Assembly: GCA_036346225.1 (NCBI GenBank)
Contig: JARFIW010001342.1
Location: 124,001 to 188,000 of the forward strand
Origin: Platerodrilus igneus
Lineage: Eukaryota; Arthropoda; Insecta; Coleoptera; Lycidae
DNA: 64,000 nucleotides
Direction of reading: 5' to 3'
Part shown: positions 32,973 through 43,620 of the stretch, one piece after another
How positions within the stretch are numbered: position 1 is the stretch's first letter
Layout: each line of letters begins with the position of its first letter
The notes under the pieces: model-generated
What the model was told of the DNA's origin: nothing
Database searches by the model: none
What the model saw: only the letters and a program-made list of their open reading frames with translations
Program-made: the position numbers and the translations under genes

Positions 32973-34027
32973 ATATGGATTAACAATTTTCCATCAACAT
33001 CATCATTAGGTCTTCAGTCCTAGAACTGGTTAGACGCCTACCATCATTGTTCCCTATTCTGAACTAACCTACAGATTTCCCTGAAATATGCACAGTTTGC
33101 ATCTATAACTGTCTGATCTAGGTCTACATCTACCGCTTTTTTCCTATCTGTGCTTGTAATATATCACATACTATTCCCCAAAAATGTTTAGAACGTATTC
33201 CGCCCTACTATTTCTCTTTTTCCCCAGATATCCTTGTTCCTCTACTATCCTATCCTCTGCTATCGTTTTCATACATCTGAAGCACAGCATTTCAAAAGGC
33301 TGCTACAGTTTTTCTGTCTGCGTTTCAGACTGCCCGTATTTCATAGGCATACGGTGCTGTGCTCCACACATATGCTTTCAACAATTTTCTTCTTATTCTA
33401 TGTTTGTTGTCTTTCCTCATAAGCGCTGTTCTTTCTTGTTAGATGCAGTTCGATCACTTTCTATTGTTTTACAGTTATATGCCCTATTTCTCCGACCTTC
33501 AATGGTTGTGAAGGGAGGTAAGCAGCCTGTGGCTGCCAAGTTCCCCCAACACTTAACCATTTGGCGATTTAATATATTTTCCAATTTATCTTTTCGCACA
33601 GTCAACATTAGTTGCAGTTATTTTACAACCAACAACTAGTTGTTTATACTAATCATCAAATTTATCTGCGCTTATTTTTTCCTCATTAGGTTTTCCGTCT
33701 CAAAACTGGTTGGACACGTACTTGCACTTATTTATATTCTGAGCTAGCCTACATAGTTCCCTGAAATTCTCACACAGCATGTGTATTCAGCTCGTTCCCT
33801 TTCTATTGTTTTCTAATTTTATACCCTATTTTACCGAGATTCAGTGAAGGAGGTTAAGCAACCTGTGGCTACCAAGATCCCCCAACACTTAGATATTTGC
33901 CGAAATAATGGTTTTCCAGTAAATCCTTTCACACACTTAACATTATTCGAGAATATTGCCCAACCAATTCTTGTAGTTACTTATAATAATCATCATGTTT
34001 AAGCACAGTTATCTTTTCGTCATTAGT

Positions 34028-35111
34028 TTATCCATTTTGGGATTGGTTGGATACGTACCTCCATTGATTTCTATTCTGGGCTAGCCTACACATCTCCCTG
34101 AAACCTCTACAGCCTACATCTTTTACTATCTGTGTGCAGTAGTCTAATCTAGGTCTGCCTCTTCTTCTCTTTTTTCCTATCTCTGCTTCTAATATATTCC
34201 GCACTATTCCCTCATGCCATAGTATGTGGCCTATCATCCTATCTCTCCTATTTTTTACCGTTTTTCCACATATCTCTTTCTTCCCCTACCATTTTTAGTA
34301 CCTCTTCGTTCTTAACTTTGTCTGTCCATGATATCTTCCTCATACTTCTGTAGCACCACATTTCAAAGGCTTCTACCTTTTTCTTGTCCGCTTCTCCTAC
34401 TGTCCAGGCTTCACAGCCGTACAGTGCTGTGCTCCACACATATGTTTTAAGCAATCTTTTCCTTGTTTCTATGTTTGTGGTCTTTGAGCACAGTAGTTGC
34501 TTTTTCTTGTTAAATGTAGCACGACCTTGTGCTAATCTTTGTTTTATATCTTTTGTGCTTTTCCCATCTTGCGTTATTTGGCTTCCTAGGTAGCAAAAAT
34601 CCTTAACCTCTTGTAAGTTCGTGTTACACACTTGTATTCTTGTTTTTGATTTATTTTCCCCACCTTTGCAAACTAGAACTTTAGTTTTAGTTTTGTTAAT
34701 TTTCATACCGTATCTCTCTGTTAGAACCGTTTCCATTTCATTAAGAGCAGCTTCTAACTCTTCCTTGTTAGACGCTAATACCGCTATATCATCTGCAAAT
34801 CTAAGCATATCAATTTTTTGTCCCTGCATAGTAATTCCAAATGTCTTCCTGCATTTGGCAGTATTCATTGCCTCTTTTATGTACAAGTTAAAAATCAATG
34901 GGGATAGGGCACATCCCTGTCTCACCCCTTTTCTAATGTTTACTTCTCTACGTTCCTGCTCTAATTCTATTACTGCTGTTTGCTCTTTGTATACGCTATG
35001 TACTATTCGTCTATCCCTATAACTCATTCCAATCTTTTTGAGTATTTCAAACATTTTTTTCCAATTTACATTGTCGAATGCTTTTTCCAGATCTACAAAC
35101 CCTATATACAT
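34028..35111 (-). pseudogene. RTE reverse transcriptase, palm to C-terminus
   Basis: ORF 35111-34248 (287 codons): GFVDLEKAFDNVNW (first catalytic Asp), RQGCALSPLIFNLYI, MLRFADDIAVLAS (FADD pair), YGMKINKTKTKV, FCYLGSQITQDG, YGCEAWTVGEADK, FEMWCYRSMRKISWTDKVK. After a shift near 34245 the last part follows (HILWHEGIVRNILEAEIG, GRPRLDYCTQIVKDVGC, to WRYVSNQSQNG at 34028). It joins the 442-codon ORF upstream by a shift near 35115. Confidence 0.9.
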
Positions 35112-35123
35112 GCTTTCCCTTTT

Positions 35124-37001
35124 CTATTGTTTCTCCATTATCACTCTCAGAGCTAAAATAGCCTCCCGTGTTCCCCTGTTTTGCCTAAACCCAAATTGGT
35201 CTTCTCCTAGTATTTCTTCAGCTCGTTTTTCCATTTGTCTTTGCAAAATTCTAGTTAATATTTTTGACACGTGTGCTGTCAAACTTATTGTTCGAAAATT
35301 TTCACATCTATCCGCGCCTTTCTTTTTTGGTATAGTTACTATGATGCTACGTTTAAAATCTTTGGGTATCTCGCCTGTCTCATACATATAGCTTACAAGT
35401 TGGAAGAGACGTTCTGTTACTGCTTGTTCAACGGCTTTTAGAGTTTCTGCTTGCACCTTATCTGTACCCGGCGCCTTACCATTTTTCAGACTCTTTAATG
35501 CTAATTCAAACTCGTCTCTAAGTATAGGATATCCCAAGTCATCATTTTCAATGTCTGGTTCCTGTTCTAATGCAGTTAGTTCCTCTCCTGCATATAAATT
35601 CCCTATATATTCTTGCCATCTACTCACTTTCTCTACGTTTTCTATAATGACGTTTCCTTGTGCGTCCCTTATATTTTTGCTATACGGTTTTATATCCCTA
35701 AAATTCATTCTAATTAATTTGTATGCTTTGTCTGTCTTTCCTATTTCCATCTTAGTTTGTACCTCTTTGCACTTTTCATCAATCCATTGTTCTTTAGCTT
35801 TCCTGCTTTTTCGAATAATTTCCCATTTTATGGCTTTGTATCTCTGTTTTCCTGTTTCGTCTGATTTATTTTTGTTCTTTCGTCTATCTTCTATTAAATT
35901 CACGATATCTTTTGTTATCCATGGTTTCTTATTTTCTTTTTGTGTATACCCCAGAATATCTCTGGCCGCCATGTCTAGGCTGGATTTAATGTTATTCCAT
36001 TCTGTTTCTACTTTCTTAGTTTCAGATATTTTCCCGATATCATTCAGCAATTCATTTGACTTTTTTTCGAATCTTACTTGAATATCTTTATCTTTTAGTT
36101 TCTCTAAGTCCAAGTGCCTTTTTCCATTCCTTTTTTTCAGATTTTTAAATTTAAGTGCGGCCTTCATAATTACGATGTTGTGGTCAGTATCTATATCTGC
36201 TTCTGGGTAGCTTCTACAGTCTTTTACTTGATTCCTAAACCGTTGTCTAACAAGAATGTAATCTATTTGATATCTTCCTATATCTCCTGGCATCTTCCAC
36301 GTATATCGTCTTCTAGCATGATGTTGAAATAATGTGTTTGTAATGATTAAATTGTTCTTGTCGCAAAATTCTACCAGTCTATTTCCCCTGTCGTTTCTCG
36401 TGCCTAAACCAAATAAACCTACTACCGCTCCTTCCCTCCCCCCACCTACCACGGCATTAAAATCCCCTGTAATTATTAAATTTTCATGTCCTTTTACGTA
36501 TCTTAATATGTCTTCGATATCTTTGTAGATGGCGTCTACCTCTTCGTCACTTTAGCTAGAGGTGGGCATGTATACTTGTATTATTACTGTGTTTACAGGT
36601 TTAGATTCTAATCTAACCATGAGTACTCTTTCGTTCTTTTGTAAGTAATTTTCTACACAGTATCCTATCTTTTTCCGCATAACTATCCCCACACCCAAAT
36701 TTCGTTCCTCGGCTCCTGTATGAATTACCCTGAAGTCTCCACTCCAAAAATCCCCCGCCTCTGGCCACCGAACTTCGCTGATCCCTACTATGTCTAGTGA
36801 TAACCTATTCATTTCAATTTTTAGGTTCTCTAGCTTACCTACTTGCTTCATACTTCTAACATTCCACGCTCCGACTCGCAGAATGTTCCCGACTCTTATT
36901 TTTAACTTTCCGATCGCATCCTCCAAAGTAGTCCCCTCCCGGATATCCGAATGGGGGACTATTTTAACTCCGGAATCTTTTACCCCAGAGAATGCCATCA
37001 T
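35124..37001 (-). pseudogene. RTE AP endonuclease and RT N-terminal part
   Basis: First ORF 37001-36552: GAWNVRSMKQVGKL, RLSLDIVGISEVRWP with the catalytic Glu, VIIQVYMPTSS. A stop near 36552 interrupts it. Second ORF 36452-35124 (442 codons): LVEFCDKNNLIITNTLF, RRRYTWKMPGDIGRYQIDYIL and DTDHNIVI with the closing catalytic His complete the APE fold; then a connector and the first RT blocks (RSIIVTIPKKKGADRCENFR, GEDQFGFRQNRGTREAI). Only one stop separates the two ORFs, so the copy is fairly young. Confidence 0.88.
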
Positions 37002-37310
37002 GTTTGTAACAATTTAAGTACGCTGTGTACTTGGGAGATAATGGGGTGGTTTTCCGTTGCCTTCCACATCGCAGTAGTGTGTCTTAGACTGCCATACCGA
37101 CCCCTATGGTCTCTGCCAATCTAAGTACCGAAAGAGCCGCTGCCCTCTTTCGGGGACCTGTCTTAGTCTGGTTCCTCACTAACGACCCCACTACTTTGTT
37201 TGGACCTGTAGTTTGGCTCTTTAGCTCATTAGAACACGCAAGCCATTTCAGCTGTTCTAGTAATTTAGAACTTCGGCAAGGTGCAGGAACATTCAAAAAA
37301 AAAATTTCCA

Positions 37311-37534
37311 TAGAGAACATTAATTTATCCATGCAGTTTTTTTCTACATTATTTGAAATAATATATTTTGCGAATTTATTTGGAATATTAAAAATATCTG
37401 TCATTTTGTACTGCATTAAGCAATGACACATGACATTAAATGAAACAGCATTACAGACATTAGGACAATGTCAATTAATTGTAAGAGATTATTTCTAGTA
37501 TAATAAAATAATAATTATTATTATATATTATTGT
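37311..37534 (+). repeat. Interspersed repeat R, right end (copy A)
   Basis: Continues the R copy cut by the RTE: TAGAGAACATTAATTTATCC through CAATTAATTGTAAGAGATT and an ATT-rich run, up to the solo LTR. Confidence 0.8.
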
Positions 37535-39092
37535 AGGGGGCTACTATTAACCCGTTTCACCAATTTAAAACAAGTAATAACAAAGGTCTTTATTACTCAC
37601 TGTTCACAAGTCTAATTAACAGTATATGCCTTATTTATAGATGTTTTCAGTCCAATTAACAATGAAGCACTATCACGCTAATGCTATTTACAAGCACTAA
37701 TATCTTCTTAAACTAATTCCTTAACTACGAGTCTTCTTAGCAATACTAAACACTACTATAATTTATTTATTACACTTTTGACTATTTATGTATTTTACAA
37801 GCAGGTGGTACAATATACACGTTCACATAACACAAATTTATATTTGCTCTTGGACTTCCAAAAGCTTAACTAATTACTTTACACGATATGATTTATATAC
37901 GACATTTAGATATAGACTAACTCTGTAGCCTCCAGTAGCTTGACGCGACGCTCTCAGGGTCGTTATATTGCCTTATAACTCCAGGAGTTTTTTGGCTTGT
38001 TGATGATGACTGATGTATTGTGGTGTTGTTTCTTGGTTGGACTTCTTAATAAATATGTTGGACTGGACACCATGAGGCCTGCTCCTGGAATCCTCTTGTT
38101 TTGATGCAGTGAGCAGTTTCCCGGATCTTCCCCTTGCTTGTCCCTCAACTACACGAGATCCGGATCCTGGGTACGCTTGCCTGTGGTTTTCGACCGATAG
38201 GATGGCTATTCGCCACAGGCCATTCCATCGTCATGTAGCTCGTTTAAACAGGACTGACGGATGTGCATCCCCGACGACTTCACTTGTGTACTCATTCCTC
38301 AGCACCCCGTATAGCCGAAGAACTCCCTCAGGACGTCTCCGCTCCGCTATTCATCTTTGATCACCTGGAGGCGGTGGTCGATAACTGTTGTTACCTCGTC
38401 GGCGTCTGAGCAACAACTACTAACTCTGTATCCGTTCATTGGCTGGACACGACGCTCTCAGCGTCGTTAAAAGTGCCTTACAACCCTAGAGAGTTTTTTG
38501 GCATGTTGGTAGTCTTCTGATTGTTATGGTGTTTCTTGTGTGTTGATGTTCTTAAATATATATGTAGGTCTGGATTCCAAGAGACCTGCTTCTGGAATCC
38601 TCTTCTTTTGATGCAGTGAGCAGTTTTCTGGATCTTCCCCTTGGTTGTCCTCCAACTACACAGTATTCCGGATCCTGGGTCCACTGGCCTGTGGTTTTCG
38701 ACTGACAGGATGGCTACTCGCCACAGGCCGCTCCATCGTCAAGTAGCTTGTCTAAACAGGACTGACGGATGTGCATCCCCGACGACTTCACTTGTGTACC
38801 CATTCCTCGGCACCCCGTATAGCTGGAGAACTCTCTCAGGACATCACCGTTCCGCTGCTCACCTTTGATCGTCCGGAAGTGGTGGTAGGTATACGTTCGT
38901 TGCTGCCTCGTCGGCGTCTGGGCAACAACTGACTAACTCTGTACTTCATCAGCAATCTTATATACCCTGAATTAAATGGATGATTCATACTCCGGTATAT
39001 GCTAAAAGGTTTGAGGCCTCTGTAGTAGATACATTGCTTACGGCGCTTGTGTGTTTAACGGGTTGCCTAACAGCAGCTCGTAACATTATTAT
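37535..39092 (-). repeat. Solo LTR of gypsy-1, containing tandem 0.5-kb insert (copy A)
   Basis: On -, matches the LTR at 3905-4428 from TGTTACGAGC (near 39092) to CCTACA (near 37535). It is flanked by TTAT on both sides, the same 4-bp duplication as in copy B. No internal gypsy sequence is left, so it is a solo LTR from recombination. It is enlarged by the two units at 37928-38943. Confidence 0.82.
37928..38943. repeat. Two tandem units of about 0.5 kb inside the solo LTR
   Basis: Unit 1 37928-38430, unit 2 38431-38943, each ending CTAACTCTGTA, a sequence that also precedes unit 1. Shared blocks: GACGCTCTCAG, GATGCAGTGAGCAGTTT, CCTGTGGTTTTCGAC, GGACTGACGGATGTGCATCC, GTCGGCGTCTG. It is richer in GC than its surroundings. 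The LTR copies at 3905 and 50542 lack it. Confidence 0.85.
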
Positions 39093-39119
39093 ACCACTGC
39101 GCACGGTTTTGACAGACAT

Positions 39120-39535
39120 GGCGTAAGCTGCAAGCTAAGTACCGGTCGTTTCTCACGCAATTCATCAGTTAACAATCTAATAAAAGGCAGTCAGTTCACA
39201 GCCCAAATTCCATGTTGTTTAGAACCATTAGACACCAGTCGGGATGATGGTAAACGTCTCGACGGTATGACGCTTATCCCCTGGAAATGTGGTAAACTAG
39301 TTGTATGGGACTTCACGTGCATTGATACTTGGGTCCCTTCACACGTCAGATCCACTTTTACCTCTGCCAGTGCCGCAGCTATATATGGAAAAGTAAATAA
39401 AATATCAAAATATAAACAATTAGAAAACACCTATGTTTTTGTACCGATAGCAATTGAAACTTCTGGTGTTTTCGGTCCTATAAATTTGAAATTTATTAAA
39501 GAAATAGGCAAAAAAAATATCTGTTGAAAATAACG
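39120..39535 (+). pseudogene. Endonuclease-like domain of unknown element (copy A)
   Basis: The frame reads [20 protein letters not shown], then KRLDGMTLIPWKCGKLVVWD and VPIAIETSGVFG, ending KFIKEIGKK. The same wording (R-P-D-G, 16 residues, WDxTxxDT, PxAxET) is widespread in invertebrate repeat proteins. The spacing PD...D-x-T...E recalls a PD-(D/E)xK nuclease, such as the restriction-like endonuclease of R2/R4-type LINEs. That link is inference. Asp of R-P-D is in R-L-D context here. It is truncated at the right by the copia scrap. Confidence 0.45.
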
Positions 39536-39574
39536 ACCCAAGAGCCACCTCATTTCTCATCCAATACACCTCAG

Positions 39575-39835
39575 CTCAATGAAGTTGCTGAATGAATGAA
39601 CCAAACTCATGAATAAAGCGAGATGCATGATAATGCAAGGCAAAATGGATAAAAGTTTCTAGGAGGATGCTGTACTCATGGGTGCATATATTTCAAATAG
39701 GACACGGACTTAGTTGGTTAAACATAAAACCCCTTACGAGTTGTGGTTAGATAAAAAAAACCGTGTCAAATATGCGTATGTTTGGTTGTATATGTTATGC
39801 AAGAGTACCTGATGCAACCTGCGCAAAGCTGATGA
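39575..39835 (+). pseudogene. Ty1/copia integrase scrap
   Basis: Broken frames give PQLNEVAE, then MNQT-MNKARCM, then a FWEDAVLMGAYISNRT-like block, KTPYELW-like and YVWLYMLCK-like sequence. This is the order seen in copia integrase between the catalytic Glu and the connection to RT. Several stops; nothing of the rest of the element. Confidence 0.65.
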
Positions 39836-40545
39836 CAATGCTGATGCTATAGTAGTATCACAAGCAAACAATTCGGGATTAGTTAACGAATCACTGTACG
39901 AATTTGATTTTGAAGAAGGAGATGTCATAAAAGAAACTGACGAGATACCATTACCTGTAAGTATATTAAAAATCATTCTGTTTTACCACTTTGCTAATTA
40001 TTACTCAAATATTTTGATTAAACAAGGCCATTATATGACCCAATTTATATAAATTAAAGCATTTTACTATTAAAAATTGTTTGAAGATAAATTATTTGTT
40101 ATTTTTACAGGGCCCCAACACTGGAACACTCCAATTGCATGAAGATGATAAGTCGATTTTGGATTGGACAAAACGTTCTTCCAAGAAACTTCGAATGCCT
40201 ATCAGCAAACAATTGACATTCCATGAAAGTATTGAAAAAACAACCCTGGACATAGAGGTTAGTTTTAATAGTAGTCAATTTCCTATCTTCAAATGGATTT
40301 TTTTTGCAGAAAAAAGAACATCTCGGAGACGACCAGCTACCGTAGTGAAAGCGTTGACCTCTTCTGATGTGGCTAAGAAATATAACTTGCTTCTAGATAA
40401 AAGACTGCCCCTTGTGAACGCTTAGCTTCGTCATATAGAAAAAGAAAATGCGCTCATTATTTAAAAACGTCAATTAGAGGTTGAAATATTAGAATTAGAA
40501 TTACAAGCTAAAAAGAAGTGAACTAATAGGTGTAATATGTACACT
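39836..40545 (+). pseudogene. PIF/Harbinger second gene (Myb/zeste-like DNA-binding protein), C-terminal exons
   Basis: Exons on +: about 39836-39952 (LVNESLYEFDFEEGDVI, donor GTAAGT), 40111-40257 (GPNTGTLQLHEDDKSILDW to KTTLDIE, donor GTTAGT, acceptor TTTTTACAG) and 40312-40520 (TVVKALTSSDVAKKYNLLL, then, past a TAG, a coiled coil LEVEILELELQAKKK). The acidic middle and the leucine-rich coiled end are typical of the Myb/SANT-like partner encoded by PIF/Harbinger elements and by zeste-like genes. It converges on the transposase at 40690. The Myb domain itself is missing on the left. Confidence 0.6.
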
Positions 40546-40689
40546 CTTTGTTTTTTTTGTTTAGCTTTTTTTGTGTTCTTTTGTTTTCTTTTGATGTAGG
40601 TATTTACCTGTAATTTGATATAAGCACGTTTGATAATAAATAAACAAGGGTATTAGTATCGTATTTATTTATATTTATACATTGAAACG

Positions 40690-41971
40690 TCATAAATGTG
40701 CAAAATAATTATTGATAATTTCATTTCTAAAATCGTACTGCAAATTTTGGCGTGGATTAGCTTGGCCTATTTGACCTTGTTTAATTAAATATTCAAGTTC
40801 ATTGGCATTAATGCCAATTGGAGGTGGTGGAACATCGATACTCATCCTACGAGCAATATTGTGTAGCACTGCAGTAGCAATAATTATTGTTAACGTGGTT
40901 TCCACTTTACATCTCATCCCATAACAGAGTGCAGGGAATCGCCTTTTCCAAATACCGAATGTACGTCCAGCTGTGTTCCGTGTTCTAATATGTGCTTCAT
41001 TATATAGTTGTTGTGCTTGACCAATAGGATTTGCTAGTGGTGTTAGCAGATATGATTTCAGAGGGTATGCGCTATCGCCTGAAAATGAATACCTATAGAT
41101 GATAGAAATGATAAAATTATTGGTAGTAATTCATGTTCACATTAAATTTAAAAATGCATAACTTATTAGTAGCCGCCTCCCAAGAAGAACACTTGTTCCA
41201 AATTCACCAGCCTCAAATCTTGTCCTCAATCGGCTGTTGTAAAAAATAGTAGCATCGTGACTTGAACCTAGCCATCTAGCAACGATATTAACAATTTCCA
41301 AATTACTATTACAAACTACTTGCACGTTTATAGAAAAGTATGATTTTCTGTTTCTGAATACTTCCCCTTCCTCTCCTCCTACAAAAAACTAACATACTTG
41401 ATACTATTAGTTTTTATTTACCTGGAGAACGTATTTTGATGTGTGTACAATCAATGGTTTCAATGACCCGAGGAAAACGTGCCACACAATAAAAGTTATT
41501 TTGAATCACTGTGCTTTCCCTGGGAGTTCTGGGTAATGTGATAAATCTATTATGTAAACCAGCAATTGCTTCAAATACTTTCTTTATTATACGAGACACT
41601 GTACTCTGATCCATTCTCATACAATCTCCAACGTTTATTTGGTGCGCATTACTAGCATAATATAAAAGGGCTGTTAGCAGTTGATTCATAGAGGATACAC
41701 AATTGTTTTTAAAATAAAATATTTTTTTACATATTATACACTATTTATATTCTCTATATTACAACTCTATATCATACTCCAGCCTGTCTTGAATCAACTC
41801 CAAAATAGTAATTGCACATTCCTTTGTAAACCTAAACCTGCGAAAAAACGCCACATCACTCAATTCCTGTATATAATCAACCCTGTTGTAAATCTGCTTT
41901 AAAAATCTAAACTCAAGTATATATAATATTTCGTCGTCATCTTCAACCACAATTTCATCTTCTATTTCCAT
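40690..41971 (-). pseudogene. HARBI1-like (PIF/Harbinger) transposase
   Basis: On -: 41971-41759 (N-terminus, EIEDEIVVEDDDEI, FFRRFRFTKECAITIL), 41689-41414 (MNQLLTALLYYASNAHQINV, then VIETIDCTHIKIRSPGK with the first Asp), 41325-41137 (VVCNSNLEIVNIVARWLGSSHDATIF with the second Asp) and 40917-40690 (TIIIATAVLHNIARRM with the HNI block). The gaps between blocks look like short introns or frame breaks; the one at 41690-41758 lacks a clear acceptor. Order and length fit DDE_Tnp_4. With the convergent gene at 39836 it makes a two-gene Harbinger element. Confidence 0.85.
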
Positions 41972-42517
41972 TTTTTATATAACTATAAATGACACGTTTT
42001 TAAAAACTAAACTTTTGGGCAGTCAGTATTAACCCTCTACTGCATTTTGATGCATATATGCAACATAAAATAAATTTCACGTTAAAAATCTATTGAATGT
42101 TTAAAATAACTATGGGCGTTATGGTGCACATAGGCAACACAATCTTCTACATTATTTTAAGTGGCGGGGGTAACGGATATTATGTTTTACGTGCTATTCA
42201 GTGTCAATCCTCTGCAAAAGTGGCTGTGCCCAAATAGATGAATTGTATCGTTTGAGTTGCAGTGAAACTACATATAATTTGATAATATTGTTACTAGAAA
42301 AATTATTATCAGGTAACAAATATATTTATTTGTTTTGTTTCAATTTATATATAATTACCGACATGGTAGTAACTGTGTGAAACTGTTTTTAAGTTGTGGT
42401 GCTTATATGCACCATTTTGCATGTAGACAATGATAAACTAATATGCTCAACAAACAAAATGATGCGTATATGCAATATCGTGTAACTAAATAATTATTTT
42501 TCAGGAACACACATAAA

Positions 42518-43306
42518 ATGTCTTTTTGGAAGCAATATGAGAAACGCAGGCCTCTTACAGAAAAAGAATTAGAGGACGCAATTGCTAATTTATCCGAAAG
42601 TGAGGATGATCTTCAGATATTTTCAGATGAAGAGGATGGTCTTTTTGAAAATGAAAATTTTTCTTTTGAAATTGAAAATATTTCTAATGATAATGGGAAT
42701 GAACTGCACGATGAATCTGATGCATTATTTGATTTTGAAAATATGCCAGTTTACTTCACTAGCGAAGAAATCGAAAGTTTGACACAAAAAGATGCACATA
42801 ATTTACCTTCTACATCAAAGCATCTCGAGTATGATACCCAAATTCCAGAAGAATTCCAAGTTTTGATAGATACAACCAATTTACCATCTAGTTCAATTCC
42901 AGAAAAATATGTTCTTCAAAATCCAGAAGAAACTCTAGCAACAAAAAGTATTGACGAACATGAAACTATTCAAAATAAGAAGCAACGTGCAGGCCTAAAA
43001 AAACAGTAGATGCTAATATAATTTCACCATCTTTTCATATTGAAGATAAACAAAAACATAAAAAACTACGAAAAGGAAAAAACAAAAAGAACACAAATTT
43101 AGTAGATAAAACTTCCAATACAAAAATTAAACCCAAAAGCGATCTTCAAATATTAAAAGAAAAGTATGCAGATAAAAAGTGGAGAAAAGGCAATCTACAA
43201 ATACCGGATAGTGCTATAGAATTTAGAGCTGACACTAGACTTCCAGCTGCCTTCTTGGAAATACATACACCATCTGACTTCTTCAAACATTTTTCAACAA
43301 ACTTCG
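42518..43306 (+). pseudogene. piggyBac transposase, N-terminal part
   Basis: ATG at 42518: FWKQYEKRRPLTEKELEDAI, then a strongly acidic region (EDDLQIFSDEEDGLFEN), the usual start of PGBD-type transposases. After a stop at 43007 the frame continues (KKSDLQ-like, KKWRKGNLQIPDS, TPSDFFKHFSTNF), where the last block is the conserved TPxxFFxxFF segment before the catalytic domain. It is cut there by the insert. Confidence 0.82.
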
Positions 43307-43620
43307 TTCGTTTATGAAATCGATTTGTCGTCCGTCTGTCTGTCCGTCCGAGGCCTTTCTAATGGTCGGACATCAATGTGTGATACATCAATCGATTCAG
43401 CTCGGTGTCCTGAGCTTAAGTTTTGATGTCAGTTGAAATCGGGCCACGGGGACGCCGTGCCCCCGCGATATTCCGTCGGGAAAATTAAAATTTCAAATAG
43501 GTCCAAAATTAATGTGCGATACATATTTGGACTCCCCTAACATAGCTGAGTCGAAATATGGTACCCCCCACAAAATCTGACCACGGATACCCGACCCCCC
43601 CGGGGAATTAATTTACAAAT
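43307..43620. repeat. Insertion inside the piggyBac transposase
   Basis: About 310 bp with locally high GC, between FSTNFV and KLYAEITQQSN of the transposase. It contains a GTCCGTCTGTCTGTCCGTCC run at 43331-43350 and blocks such as GGTCGGACATCAATGTG, GGCCACGGGGACGCCGTGCC and ACCCCCCACAAAATCTGACC. No TIR or clear target duplication was seen. The family was not recognised. Confidence 0.6.

Larger units (their letters stand above)
32994..37303 (-). mobile_element. RTE-like LINE, near full length
   Basis: A 4.3-kb element with the flanks ATTTTCCA (32986-32993) and ATTTCCA (37304-37310). The paralog at 46945-46985 runs through the site uninterrupted. 5' untranslated region 37002-37303, then endonuclease and RT, then a 3' tail (32994-34020) made of a linker and one full plus one partial decayed copy of the RT C-terminus, ending in a GATGATG-type tail. 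The sequence style (EVRWPEAGDFWSGDF, RRRYTWKMPGD, FADDIAVLASN, KYRKISWTDKV-like end) is that of the RTE/BovB group. Confidence 0.88.
32270..39565 (+). repeat. Composite unit, copy A (R repeat, solo LTR, endonuclease-like piece)
   Basis: Same order of parts as 45985-52145. Shared landmarks: ACTGCGGTATATTTCACATGC, GGCGCCCGTT, the R blocks, the 40-bp palindrome at 32933, the reverse LTR with identical TTAT flanks, and the DGMTLIPWKCGK frame. Without the RTE (4310 bp) and the two 0.5-kb units (1016 bp) it is close to 2.0 kb, the same as copy B stripped of its own insertions. Confidence 0.82.

Noticed and set aside
33184..33639. 151-codon ORF on +
   Set aside because: Complement of the decayed RTE tail module.
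35551..36081. 176-codon hydrophobic ORF on + (and neighbours 34621-36528)
   Set aside because: Shadow of the RTE ORF; apparent membrane segments come from the complement of Lys/Glu-rich codons.
38109..38868. Two similar ORFs (83 and 75 codons) in the tandem 0.5-kb units
   Set aside because: Similarity follows from the DNA duplication; no domain, no start context, differences do not favour silent sites by eye.
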